From the NCBI GenBank assembly GCA_035373905.1, contig DAOSOK010000020.1:1-64000 (forward strand): a stretch of DNA of 64,000 bases, given 5' to 3'. The stretch comes from Candidatus Ozemobacteraceae bacterium (GTDB lineage Bacteria > Muiribacteriota > Ozemobacteria > Ozemobacterales > Ozemobacteraceae). Under the pieces are notes generated by a model. That model was not told the DNA's origin. It searched no databases and saw only the letters and a program-made list of their open reading frames with translations. This document shows positions 33,539-42,200 of this stretch, one piece after another. A program made the translations under genes and the position numbers. Position 1 is the stretch's first letter. Each line of letters opens with the position of its first letter.

Positions 33539-34561
33539 ATGAAGAACAAGATGGTAGCGGTTCTTGTCGCACGGAAATTCAACGATGACGAGGTGAGCAG
33601 TCCTGTTTCGCATCTCCGCGAGCACGGGGCGGACGTCAGGTTCATCGGCATCCAGAGGGGCTCGGTCATCGGGCAGAACGGCTCGGTGGTCACGATCGAT
33701 GCGACCGTACAGGACGTGCATGCGAGCGAGTTTGATGCGCTTCTGATTCCGGGCGGAGGCGCCCCGGAGATTCTTCGTCTCGACCCGGGCGTCATCGCCT
33801 TTGTCAAGGAGTTCATGTTGCAGGCCAAGCCCGTCGCTGCCATTTGCCATGGGCCGCAGGTGCTGATATCGGCGAAACTCGTCGGCGGAAGGAAGATGAC
33901 CTGCTATCCCGGTATTCGCGACGATCTCACAAATGCCGGCGCCCTGTATCGCGATGCCGAGGTAATGGTCGACGGCAATCTCATCACCTCGCGCACCCCG
34001 GAAGACCTCCCCGCCTTCAACAAAGCCCTCGCGGCAAATCTGATCGACTACGACCGCATCCGCGCCCCATGGATTTACGCCGCACCCAGCAGGGTGCTCG
34101 AGTATGCCATGGGTATGGAAATCAAAGCCCAGGCCCTTTATGAGACCCTTTCAAAGCTCAGCAAAGATAAACTTTCCAAGGCAAAGCTCAAGTTCCTGGC
34201 CGAGACGGAGCGCGCTCACAAGGAAATTCTGGTCGCCCTGTTCGAGAAAATCGTCCCCGGGAAAAAGCCCACCCCTCGTTCCTTTGAACACGCGGGCGAA
34301 GATTCGATGAAAATCGATCCGGGCGTCGGATTCATGGAACTCCTCCAAACCGCCCTCGAGGGCGAGGATGCGTCCTATCGCCTGTACAATCATGTTGCCG
34401 AGAAAGTGAAAAACCCCGAATCCAAAAAGCTGTTCAGACAACTTGCGGAAACCGAGTTGCAGCATCGCCATCATCTCGAGCAGGAAATCGCAATTCTTTC
34501 CGAATGCCCGCTTCCCTCCGCCATCGAAAAAGAACCTTGGTGGCGCGAAGAATTGGACTGA
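33539..34561 (+). CDS. DJ-1/PfpI domain fused to a ferritin-like (rubrerythrin-type) domain
   Basis: This 340-residue cytoplasmic protein has two domains. Residues 1-172 are a DJ-1/PfpI domain with the nucleophile elbow AAICHGPQVL (Cys103) and upstream Glu/Asp-rich strand, as in deglycase/protease-like PfpI proteins. Residues about 185-335 form a four-helix ferritin-like domain with Glu and E-x-x-H iron-ligand patterns in EIKAQALYETL, ETERAHKEIL, EGEDASYRLY and ETELQHRHHLE. A di-iron site is therefore plausible. The fusion suggests a stress-response enzyme coupling peroxide or iron handling to repair of damaged thiols or glycated proteins. This is inference. It is followed by the hairpin at 34575-34597. 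Confidence 0.88.
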   Translation: MKNKMVAVLVARKFNDDEVSSPVSHLREHGADVRFIGIQRGSVIGQNGSVVTIDATVQDVHASEFDALLIPGGGAPEILRLDPGVIAFVKEFMLQAKPVAAICHGPQVLISAKLVGGRKMTCYPGIRDDLTNAGALYRDAEVMVDGNLITSRTPEDLPAFNKALAANLIDYDRIRAPWIYAAPSRVLEYAMGMEIKAQALYETLSKLSKDKLSKAKLKFLAETERAHKEILVALFEKIVPGKKPTPRSFEHAGEDSMKIDPGVGFMELLQTALEGEDASYRLYNHVAEKVKNPESKKLFRQLAETELQHRHHLEQEIAILSECPLPSAIEKEPWWREELD

Positions 34562-34562
34562 G

Positions 34563-34597
34563 AGAAAAAAAGAACCCCGGCGTTGAAAGGCCGGGGC
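34563..34597 (-). terminator. intrinsic terminator for a leftward transcript
   Basis: On the minus strand GCCCCGGC pairs with GCCGGGG (positions 34575-34597) and is followed by TTCTTTTTTT. The T-run is present only for leftward transcription, so this terminates an RNA made from the minus strand even though the nearest annotated leftward gene ends 700 bases away. Confidence 0.8.
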
Positions 34598-34879
34598 GAA
34601 AGTGAGAGGATCTTTTGAGAGGAAATCGCGTGCCCCTCGAAGAGGGGCGAAATATATAAAGAGTTTCCGGGTTATGGAGCAACGTTCGTGCGATGTGTAG
34701 ATGAACGGGTGTGTTCGGTGCGTCAGCCGTAAGAGTGAGAGAGAAGGGTGTTGATGGCAAAGCAGATACTGCATCGGTAGAGCGGCTGGAGCTGCGACGG
34801 TGCGATGATTTCAGTCAACTTCGGAGAAAGCCCCGAAATCTCCTGGTTAGAACCCGGAAAGCTTCTTTTCAATGAACTG
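34564..34879 (-). ncRNA. candidate sigma-54-driven structured small RNA (about 315 nt)
   Basis: The unit is defined by a consensus -24/-12 promoter (34890-34905, leftward) with a predicted start near 34879 and an intrinsic terminator ending at about 34564. Within it, TTTCCGGGTT (34851-34860 read leftward) is exactly complementary to AACCCGGAAA (34664-34673), a 10-bp long-range stem that would enclose about 180 bases. A local hairpin GCCCCTCTTCGAGGGGC forms at 34632-34648 and GATTTC/GAAATC plus TTCGG/CCGAA near 34805-34840. Reading frames crossing it run through the terminator and show no protein-like features. I do not recognise a known RNA family (not tmRNA, RNase P or SRP RNA). Confidence 0.55.
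34678..34693 (-). promoter_or_regulatory. second sigma-54-like element (one mismatch in -24)
   Basis: Read leftward, TCGCACGAACGTTGCT differs from the upstream TGGCACGAACCTTGCT at two positions, one of them in the critical GG of the -24 box. It lies 212 bases inside the predicted RNA and would give a transcript of about 105 bases to the same terminator. Probably weak or a decayed duplicate. Confidence 0.35.
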
Positions 34880-34889
34880 CAGATATTAG

Positions 34890-34905
34890 AGCAAGGTTCG
34901 TGCCA
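34890..34905 (-). promoter_or_regulatory. sigma-54 (RpoN) promoter, consensus -24/-12
   Basis: The minus strand reads TGGCACGAACCTTGCT, a full match to TGGCACG-N4-TTGCW. The predicted start is near 34879. Sigma-54 promoters need an activator ATPase; none is encoded in this window. The 390 bases upstream of it (34906-35294) show no gene or repeat I can name beyond two similar CATTTTGAGGC/CACTTTGAGGC segments at about 35012 and 35163. Confidence 0.65.
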
Positions 34906-35294
34906 ACTTCGGAATCAGCTTGAACTCAGGTTTTCTCTAGATTCTCCAGATGTTCACTTTCTGCAACACGTGTGAAATTCGCACACACATCGTTATTCCT
35001 CTTCCCATGCGCATTTTGAGGCCATGGTATACCTTCCGGCACTCCAGTGTCCGGAACATAAGCTGATAACGGGAGTCTTCCGGAAGACATTTCGGGCATC
35101 ACGATGTGTCATTTCCGCACATCCGTGCTTTCCAGGAGCACTCAGAATGTGCTTCCAATGCCCACTTTGAGGCAAGTGAATAATTTCCCATAACAGAAAG
35201 CTGTTGCGAGAGCAGGGACACCTGCTATGGGGTGGCTAGACATGAACCGAGAAGGCGACACCTGATGAAAAACCATCAGCAGAGCGATGAAATA

Positions 35295-35960
35295 TCACGT
35301 TCCATGCTCTGCATCATCTGACCATGGGAGCGAAAGCATTGCCGCAAGGTCGGAAGCCAGTTCCCTGGCTTTCTCTCTGTCGTGTCTCGTCGATGATAGA
35401 ATGCGAAGCGCATCCCCTTTTTTCAATCTGATGGAAACGACCCAGTCGGAAACTGTCCGTTCGAGAACGACGCCGGTCATGCTGTCGAGGAACACCGTCA
35501 CGACGGCATGTTCCTCCCCCCAGAGCGACCGGCCTGGACGGTCGTAGATGACGACTTTGCTTTCCTCCGGGAGATACTCGACCACAGGGTAGAACCCTCG
35601 GGCACGCAGGACGGGAATCAGAAACCAGCGGACGAGAAGCCACACCGCATATCCGCTCAGCAGTGCCGCAAGACTCCCGACAATCGACGCTCCCATTCCC
35701 CAGCCGAAGCGTTCCGCAATCGCACACCATGCCGCCGTAGTCAATATCGTCAGGAACGCGAGCCCGAACGGAAGCCACGAGGGATATTCCCGTTCCGAAA
35801 GAAACAGCTTCTGCGGAACCCTTCGCAGAAGATCGGCCGAAAAAACGCGCTCCCCGGCACGTTCTCGAGATTCATCGCCCACGGCTCGCCGCCCCCTCGA
35901 ATAGCGTTCCACATCATGCCGGAACGGCGTTCGGCCGATCCGACGTCTTGTCTGTTGCAA
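35295..35960 (-). CDS. two-helix membrane protein of unknown function
   Basis: This protein of up to 221 residues has a basic N-terminal region (about 1-60), two transmembrane helices (about 64-85 and 90-113) and a cytoplasmic C-terminal domain (about 120-215) with mixed strands and a helix. I do not recognise the family; the layout recalls small PH-like or YcxB-like membrane proteins. The start is uncertain: the listed one is only 31 bases from the divergent radical SAM start, and an internal start is possible. Confidence 0.55.
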   Translation of the reverse strand: MQQTRRRIGRTPFRHDVERYSRGRRAVGDESRERAGERVFSADLLRRVPQKLFLSEREYPSWLPFGLAFLTILTTAAWCAIAERFGWGMGASIVGSLAALLSGYAVWLLVRWFLIPVLRARGFYPVVEYLPEESKVVIYDRPGRSLWGEEHAVVTVFLDSMTGVVLERTVSDWVVSIRLKKGDALRILSSTRHDREKARELASDLAAMLSLPWSDDAEHGT

Positions 35961-35991
35961 CGGAATTGCATTATACTATGGGTTCCGAACC

Positions 35992-37905
35992 ATGAAGAAT
36001 CCGATCCTCGTTTCGCTGAACACGCGCCACACCCACGCCGGCCTCGCCTGTGCCATGCTCCAGGGCTTCTGGCAGAGAGTTCCCGAGAGACGGCAGATCG
36101 ACCGCATCGACCACGACCTGAACATGGGAACCGACTCCCTCGTCCAGGAGCTCATCCTCCGCTCGCCGCTGCTCGTCGGTTTTTCGACCTACATCTGGAG
36201 CCTCCAGCATGTGCTTGCCGTCAGCGGGGCCCTCAAAGCCGCCTGCCCCGACACGTTCATTCTGCTCGGAGGCCCCGAAGTGACACACCAGGCCGAGCTT
36301 CTGATGCGGCGCCACTCTTGGATCGACGCGGTCATTCGAGGCGAAGGCGAGGCGACATTCGAGGACCTCATGCTCAAGCTCGAGTCGGGAAGCGGCATCT
36401 CGGGCGTCTCCGGCCTCACTCATCGGAAGAACGGCGAGATTATCCACGAACCCGACCGCGAGTTCATCTCCGATCTCGACATCATCCCCTCCCCATTCCA
36501 GATCGGCCTGTACGGCCGGGGGAACGGTTTCACCTACTACGAGGCTTCGCGCGGCTGTCCCTATCGCTGCACCTACTGCCTCAGTTCCGTGAACGGGCCG
36601 TGGAGGTCGTTTTCCCTCGACCGCGTCCGCGCGGATCTCGACTGGTTCATCGACTCCGATTACAAGCAGGTGCGCTTCGCCGACCGCACGTTCAACCAGG
36701 ACCCCGGCCGGGCGGCGGCGATCATCAGACATATTCTCGAACGGCAGAAAGGGAACGTTCAGTTTCACCTCGAGCTCAAGGCGGACATCCTCGACGACGA
36801 ACTTCTCGAGCTTCTCGGTCAGGCGCCCGCCGATCTGTTCCATCTCGAAATCGGCGTCCAGTCGACCGACCCACAGACGCTCAGGGCGGTTTCCCGGGCC
36901 CCCGACGTCCCGCGACTCGCCGAAAACATCAAACGCCTGCGCGCCCGCACGCACTGTCACATCCACCTCGACCTTCTGGCCGGCCTCCCCGGCGAATCCT
37001 ACGAACGGTTCCTCGCCTCGCTCGACGAGGCCGTTTCCTGGAACCCCGACACCGTCCAGGTCGGCTGGGTGAAGGTGCTTCGCGGAACGGCGCTCGAACG
37101 GAACGTCGAAGCCGGCGAACTGGTCTGCGCCCCCCTTCCCCCGTATGCCGTCGTCCGAACGAACTGGCTGTCGGCGGAAGAGATGGTGAAAATTCAGGAT
37201 ATCGGCAAGATCGTCGAGGGAATCGGCAACCCAGGCCGTTTCGCCCTGACGCTTGACACCCTCATGCGAATGCGCTTCAAAAGCGTGCCGTCAGCGATGT
37301 ATGAGGCGCTCGCCACGTTCTGGCGCACGAGCCGGAGGCCGTTCTACCAGTTCGGCCCCGACGCCGTCAGGGACGGTCTATCTCTCTTCATCGCGAGCCT
37401 CGATCTCTCGAGATCCGAACAGACGATCGTGTCCGACGTTCTCGCGCACGAGCATCGCCTGACCCAGAAAGTGCCGTCGGGGAAATCGCTTCCGGCGCCC
37501 GCGTTCCCGGCCGGCGAAACAGGCTCGAAACTCAAGCTCGTCCCCGGACTGCGAGTGTTCTGGTACGCGACCGACCCTCTCGCGGAGCACTCGTTTCCCG
37601 TTACGACCGTCCTCGCCACCCCCCCCTGCCCCGTCGTCTACGCTCACGAGACAGACCTGTCGAAAACGCCCCGCACAGTCGTTCCGGCCCTCTCTTTCAT
37701 GGACAGGTTTCTTCTCGCCGGCGCGGTTGAAGGCGCCGGGCTCGATGCGATCGTCTCGACCTGGAACGATCTCGGCTACGCTGAACAGCCGCTATCCGTC
37801 TGGCAAGCGCGGCAGGCCGCCCTGCTCGCCGCCGGCCACCTGTTCGATCCGAAACTCCGGCGGAAGCCCCGTAACGATTCCGCCGTCGTCTCCATCGATT
37901 CCTGA
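35992..37905 (+). CDS. B12-binding radical SAM protein with DUF4080 C-terminus
   Basis: This 637-residue enzyme has an N-terminal cobalamin-binding Rossmann domain (about 1-140, with LVGFSTYIWSL and LLGGPEV), a radical SAM core (about 175-390) with cluster ligands CPYRCTYC (about 189-196) and a C-terminal DUF4080-type domain (about 400-600). Members of this class use S-adenosylmethionine and often methylcobalamin for methylation or other radical chemistry. The substrate of this subgroup is unknown to me. The dependence on B12 matches the class II ribonucleotide reductase in the same region. The FmdB gene follows after 13 bases. Confidence 0.9.
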   Translation: MKNPILVSLNTRHTHAGLACAMLQGFWQRVPERRQIDRIDHDLNMGTDSLVQELILRSPLLVGFSTYIWSLQHVLAVSGALKAACPDTFILLGGPEVTHQAELLMRRHSWIDAVIRGEGEATFEDLMLKLESGSGISGVSGLTHRKNGEIIHEPDREFISDLDIIPSPFQIGLYGRGNGFTYYEASRGCPYRCTYCLSSVNGPWRSFSLDRVRADLDWFIDSDYKQVRFADRTFNQDPGRAAAIIRHILERQKGNVQFHLELKADILDDELLELLGQAPADLFHLEIGVQSTDPQTLRAVSRAPDVPRLAENIKRLRARTHCHIHLDLLAGLPGESYERFLASLDEAVSWNPDTVQVGWVKVLRGTALERNVEAGELVCAPLPPYAVVRTNWLSAEEMVKIQDIGKIVEGIGNPGRFALTLDTLMRMRFKSVPSAMYEALATFWRTSRRPFYQFGPDAVRDGLSLFIASLDLSRSEQTIVSDVLAHEHRLTQKVPSGKSLPAPAFPAGETGSKLKLVPGLRVFWYATDPLAEHSFPVTTVLATPPCPVVYAHETDLSKTPRTVVPALSFMDRFLLAGAVEGAGLDAIVSTWNDLGYAEQPLSVWQARQAALLAAGHLFDPKLRRKPRNDSAVVSIDS

Positions 37906-37918
37906 GGGAGCATTATAT

Positions 37919-38182
37919 ATGCCTACATATACGTATCGCGCCAAGACCCCCGAGAAGTCCTGCGACACCTGCCGCGAATGCTACGAAATCATCCAGCGGA
38001 TGAGCGAGAATGCCCTGACGGCCTGCCCCGACTGCGGCAGCGAGATCGTCAGGTTCATGCACGCCACCCCGACCGTGCGCGACGACTCGACGAAGAATAT
38101 CCTTTCCGACGACAACCTGAAAAAGCACGGCTTCAAAAAACTCGTCAACCGCGGCGGGGGCAAATACGACGAGGTGGTCTGA
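37919..38182 (+). CDS. FmdB-type zinc-ribbon protein
   Basis: This small cytoplasmic protein of 87 residues has the typical start MPTYTYRAKT and two metal-binding pairs, CDTC (about 15-18, followed by another Cys) and CPDC (about 37-40). FmdB-family zinc ribbons are putative regulators or accessory factors with no fixed role. GGGAG precedes the ATG by eight bases; the longer frame upstream is a shadow of the radical SAM gene. The tail HGFKKLVNRGGGKYDEV is conserved-looking and basic. Confidence 0.88.
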   Translation: MPTYTYRAKTPEKSCDTCRECYEIIQRMSENALTACPDCGSEIVRFMHATPTVRDDSTKNILSDDNLKKHGFKKLVNRGGGKYDEVV

Positions 38183-38188
38183 CGTCCG

Positions 38189-38722
38189 ATGACCGACGTT
38201 CCCTATCTCGGTAACCGGCTCGCGCTCGACATCCGTCGCACGCCGTTCGCCGAGGGGCGCCTGATCGAGCATGAAGGCGTCATTCGGGCTGGCGTTCCGG
38301 CCTTCGTTCCCGACCACCGGCTGAAGGCCGTGGTTCGTCGCATGGTCGAGAATTGGCTTCGTGCCCAGGCCGGCCGCGTGCTTGGCGAACGCGTCCGCGC
38401 CATCTGCCGCCGGCACGGGCTCAGCATCGGCACCGTCACGATCAAGGATACCCGAAGCCGCTGGGGAAGCTGTTCGGTCCGCCGCAATCTCAATTTCAAC
38501 TGGCGCCTCGTCATGGCTCCGCCCTGGGTGATCGACTACCTCGTCGTCCACGAGACGGCCCACCTCGACGAAATGAACCACTCCGAACGCTTCTGGCGCC
38601 TCGTCGAACAGCGCTGCCCCGACTATCGCAGCCACGAAGCCTGGCTGAAGGTCTGCGGCGCCTCCCTCCTCACCTGGCAAACAATCACGGGTTTCGCCTC
38701 AGGGGCGGGTTTCGAACCCTGA
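38189..38722 (+). CDS. YgjP-type (DUF45, SprT-like) metallopeptidase
   Basis: This 177-residue protein contains the block RSRWGSCSVRRNLNFNWRL (about 90-108), then VVHETAHLDEMNHSERFW (about 119-136), which supplies the HExxH zinc motif and the third His. This identifies the M48-related YgjP family. Physiological substrates are unknown. The last ten residues (GFASGAGFEP) are encoded by a family A palindrome half-copy that supplies the stop codon, so the native C-terminus has probably been replaced by repeat insertion. It lies 6 bases after the FmdB gene. Confidence 0.88.
   Translation: MTDVPYLGNRLALDIRRTPFAEGRLIEHEGVIRAGVPAFVPDHRLKAVVRRMVENWLRAQAGRVLGERVRAICRRHGLSIGTVTIKDTRSRWGSCSVRRNLNFNWRLVMAPPWVIDYLVVHETAHLDEMNHSERFWRLVEQRCPDYRSHEAWLKVCGASLLTWQTITGFASGAGFEP
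38701..38722. repeat. family A palindrome half-copy inside a gene end
   Basis: AGGGGCGGGTTTCGAACCCT reproduces the left arm and part of the right arm of family A, overlapping the last codons of the YgjP-type gene and its TGA. Confidence 0.6.
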
Positions 38723-38790
38723 TTCTTACTCAATGCGGGGTACGCTTGAATGGCACCTTCACCAAATGCCACACCGGCTATTGATAGAAA

Positions 38791-39065
38791 CGGTTTTTCG
38801 AAATTCGCAGAGTGAGACTCTTGACGCCGGCCGAACCGATCCGTAAGCGAATCCCATGGCTTGCCATGCCCGCCCAGAAAGGACGGGCACCCCGCAGATC
38901 GCCAGGATGGCGATTCTAAGGTGTTCTGGCAAAGCCATGGAGATGAGCGGGAAGCAATCGGTTCGAGCTGGCGGAAAGGTGTTCCGCACACGAAGTGCCT
39001 ATCCCCGAAATGCGTCAGGATGACGCGCTAATGGAGGGGACACGGCGCGATTTTCGAAAAACGGA
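38791..39065. repeat. long nested imperfect palindrome, MITE-like
   Basis: The ends CGGTTTTTCGAAATTCGC (38791-38808) and GCGATTTTCGAAAAACGG (39048-39065) are inverted repeats with 16 of 18 matches. Inside, a Cys-Gly-Gly-Ala-rich pattern is again inverted: 38825-38840 with 38956-38974, and CCATGGCTTGCCA (38854-38866) with TGGCAAAGCCATGG (38927-38940). The centre is the hairpin ATCGCC-AGGAT-GGCGAT (38898-38914). A further hairpin GCGTC-AGGAT-GACGC is near 39013-39027. No gene is encoded. It could be a non-autonomous mobile element or a structured RNA. The remaining gap to 39272 carries a decayed family A copy at 39121-39145. Confidence 0.55.
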
Positions 39066-39272
39066 GACCCGCCCTGCAAGTCTGCATTTGAACGGTCTTT
39101 GCGAAGATGCGGGCAAGAATGAGGGTTTCGCACCCGCCCCTACAGCCCCGTTCGGATGCACAGGGCAAACCTCTGTGACTCCGATGTTCGTCTCTCTGTT
39201 CGTGAGGCCGAAATGGACAATCGGGGGCGGACGTGTTATTCAGAAAAGAGAGTTCACCGAGGGAGGAAAGGT

Positions 39273-42200
39273 ATGGCAACCGGCAGCACCGCTCTGTTCG
39301 CGTCCGATCATGCAATGGAACCCCTGAACACGTGGGATAAAATAATAAACAAGATAATTGCATCCCGCGAAGAGCCTGTTCAGGAGAGGAAGATCGACAT
39401 CATCATCGCCGTCCTGGTGAACATCCGGCTTCTGGACAAGGAAGACAAGATCTACGACGGCAGGGACGTCAAGGAAAACATCGAAACCATTTATCAACGG
39501 GTGCATGACGAGACCGTGCGGACCCTCAACAGCATGGAGTCCCCTTCCAGCGAGTATATCTACTACTTTAGGGAACTCCTGAAAAAGCTCCCGATCCGTT
39601 CGGGCGGGAGCGACCTCATCGGCGACATTCGGAGCGCCGCCGAGCAGTTCGAGGAAGCCCGGCCCGGGAACGACCCGCTGCTCTCCTTCGCCGGCGACCT
39701 CCGCAAGGAAGTCCACAGGCGTCTCTCTCCGAGAATCCTCACAAAATATATCGATCCTTATCTCAAGCTCGTCATCGACAACGATCCCGAGCCGATGAGG
39801 CGGGCCGGCTACATGGCGCTCGCGAACCGGTATGTCCGCGGCTCCGAAGACCGCGAGTTCATCGATCTCGCGAACGAGATGAACGAGAAACTAAGCTACC
39901 TCTGGGACTACCAGAACGGCGACATCCCCACCGTAAAGGCGAACCTGGCGAAGCATCTCGACCTGTTCGAGAAATGCTTCCTCAGGAAGGAGATGGAAAC
40001 GTTCCTAGAAATATGTACTCCTGTCTATATTCACGACAGGCACAACCTCTTCGACTGTCTCAAGCGCCTCGCGAGTTTCAAGATGCTCCTGAAGAAGTCG
40101 TATTTCGAGAAGCGGATCGCGCTGTTCGACTTCCTGAACCTCGACCTCGACCTTGGTAGGCTCGTCTTTCTCTTTACCAACGACCTGACCAACAACCACT
40201 ACGAGACGATTACCTTCGCGAACATCAAGGAGTGCATCCTCCTCGTGAAGGAGGTCCTCGAGCTCCTCAATCAGAAGGGCATCATCACCGAATCGAACGA
40301 GAAGCTGCTCAAGGACCTCGGAACCCTCTACGCGATGGAGACCATCGAGATCCTCAAGACGAAACGGACGATGCAGACCATCTCGATCGAACTGCAGCAG
40401 CACATGCAGAAGACGACCTTCCTCCGCCTGGGCCAAATGCTCAACTACGTGCTCGAGGCTTACAAGATCCCGACGTCGAACCTGTCCCCCATCAAGGACC
40501 GGTTTTTCAATAATTTCGTGCGCACGACCGAGTTCCACGCGCTCAACGAGTTCATCGAAAAAATCATCTCGTTTCTCAACCGGGAGCTCGCGTCGAAGAA
40601 CGCCGAAAACAGCCTTTACGGCAAGTATCGCGCGCTCGAGGTCCCGTCCGTCCGCGGCAACTACGACGAGTTCATCGCCACGACCTGGACCCCCACCCCC
40701 GATGCCGTCCGGCCCTGGCTGGGCGGCAAGGGAAACGGCATCATCGACATGCACGATCTCGGGGTCAACATCCCGCACGCGTTCATCCTCGGCCTCCCCA
40801 TCTGCAAGGCGATCTTCAGCGACAACGCCGACGTCGCGGGGTTCAGGGCGGCCGTCAAGACCTACCTCCACCAGCTCGAGGAGAAGACCGCGAAAAAACT
40901 CGGTTCCCCGGAAGAACCCCTGCTCGTCTCGGTTCGCTCCGGCACCACCATTTCCCTCCCAGGCTCGATGTGCACGATCCTGAACGTCGGTATAACACCT
41001 GATATTTTAAAAGCCCTTGCCGCCAGACATGGAGAAACCTTCGCATCCAGCATCTACCTCCGATTCCTCAAGAACGTCATCGTGGCGCTCGAAATCAACG
41101 CCGAAAAAGAGGAAAACGAGCCGATCAAAGCCATGATCGCGCGTGCCGAACAGATCGTCAGAAAAGAACTCGGCGACTCGTTCCTGACGGACCCGTTCGA
41201 GCAACTCGTGAAGTGCATCAGGCTCGTCTTCGCCTCGAGCCGTTCGCAGACGGTCAGGGAGTATCTGAAGGAGCTCTCGATCGACGTGCTGTACGGCACC
41301 GCCGTGACGGTCCAGCAGATGGTGTTCGGAAACAAGAACCCCTCCTGCCTCAGCGGCGTGCTGTTCACCCGCAATCCGATCACCGGAAACGACGAATTGT
41401 TCGGCGAATACAAGGAAATGACCCAGGGCGAGGACGTGGTGATGGGGAACATCATCACCCACTCGATCTCCGAGATCCCCGAGCATATCCGCGCCGAGCT
41501 CCTGAAATACAAGACCACGCTCGAACGCGAGCTCAAGCACGATCTCGACATCGAGTTCACCGTCGAGGACGATCGCCTCTATCTTCTGCAGACGCGCCGC
41601 GCGAGCATCAGCAACTACGCGAAGCTCGTCGTCGGCACCGACATGCTCAAGAAGGGCATCATCACGATCGAAGAGTTCATCAAGCGCATCGAACGACTCT
41701 GCACGTCGAATCCCTTCATTTCCGTGCCGCGAGTCGAAGGGGAGTATCGCGAATGGAAGCCCCCGGTCTGCGAAGGTGTCCCGATCAACCACGGCATCGT
41801 CCTGGGCACGCTGGTGCTGACCCCCGAAAAGCTCGAGGAAATCAGGGGCAACCGAGAGAACATCGTGTATTTCGCGCAAAACACCAAGCCATCCGATTTT
41901 TATATCATCAACAATTCCCATGCGATCGCCACGATCTTCCCCGGCCGGACTTCGCACGCGGCCATCACCTCGATCACCCTCAACAAGCCGTGCCTCGTCG
42001 GCTGTTCGAACGCGGTCATCGACCTCGAACAGCGAACCGTGACGTTCAAGGGCGAGACAGACGTCGTTTTGAAGGAAGGCGAACTCGTGACCCTCGACGC
42101 GAACGGCGGTTACCTGTATCGAGGCTCGGCGCCCCTCTCCAACAGTTTCATCAAGACTCATAACATCCTCGATACGATTCGAAAGGCCGGCTCCTCGGTC

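Noticed and set aside
34741..34860. Possible tRNA because of GGTAGAGCGGCTGGA, similar to a D-arm
   Set aside because: No matching acceptor stem, anticodon arm or TTCGA loop could be formed on either strand.
34993..35175. 60-residue minus-strand frame in the gap
   Set aside because: No ribosome binding site, no family resemblance, and it lies upstream of the candidate sigma-54 promoter.
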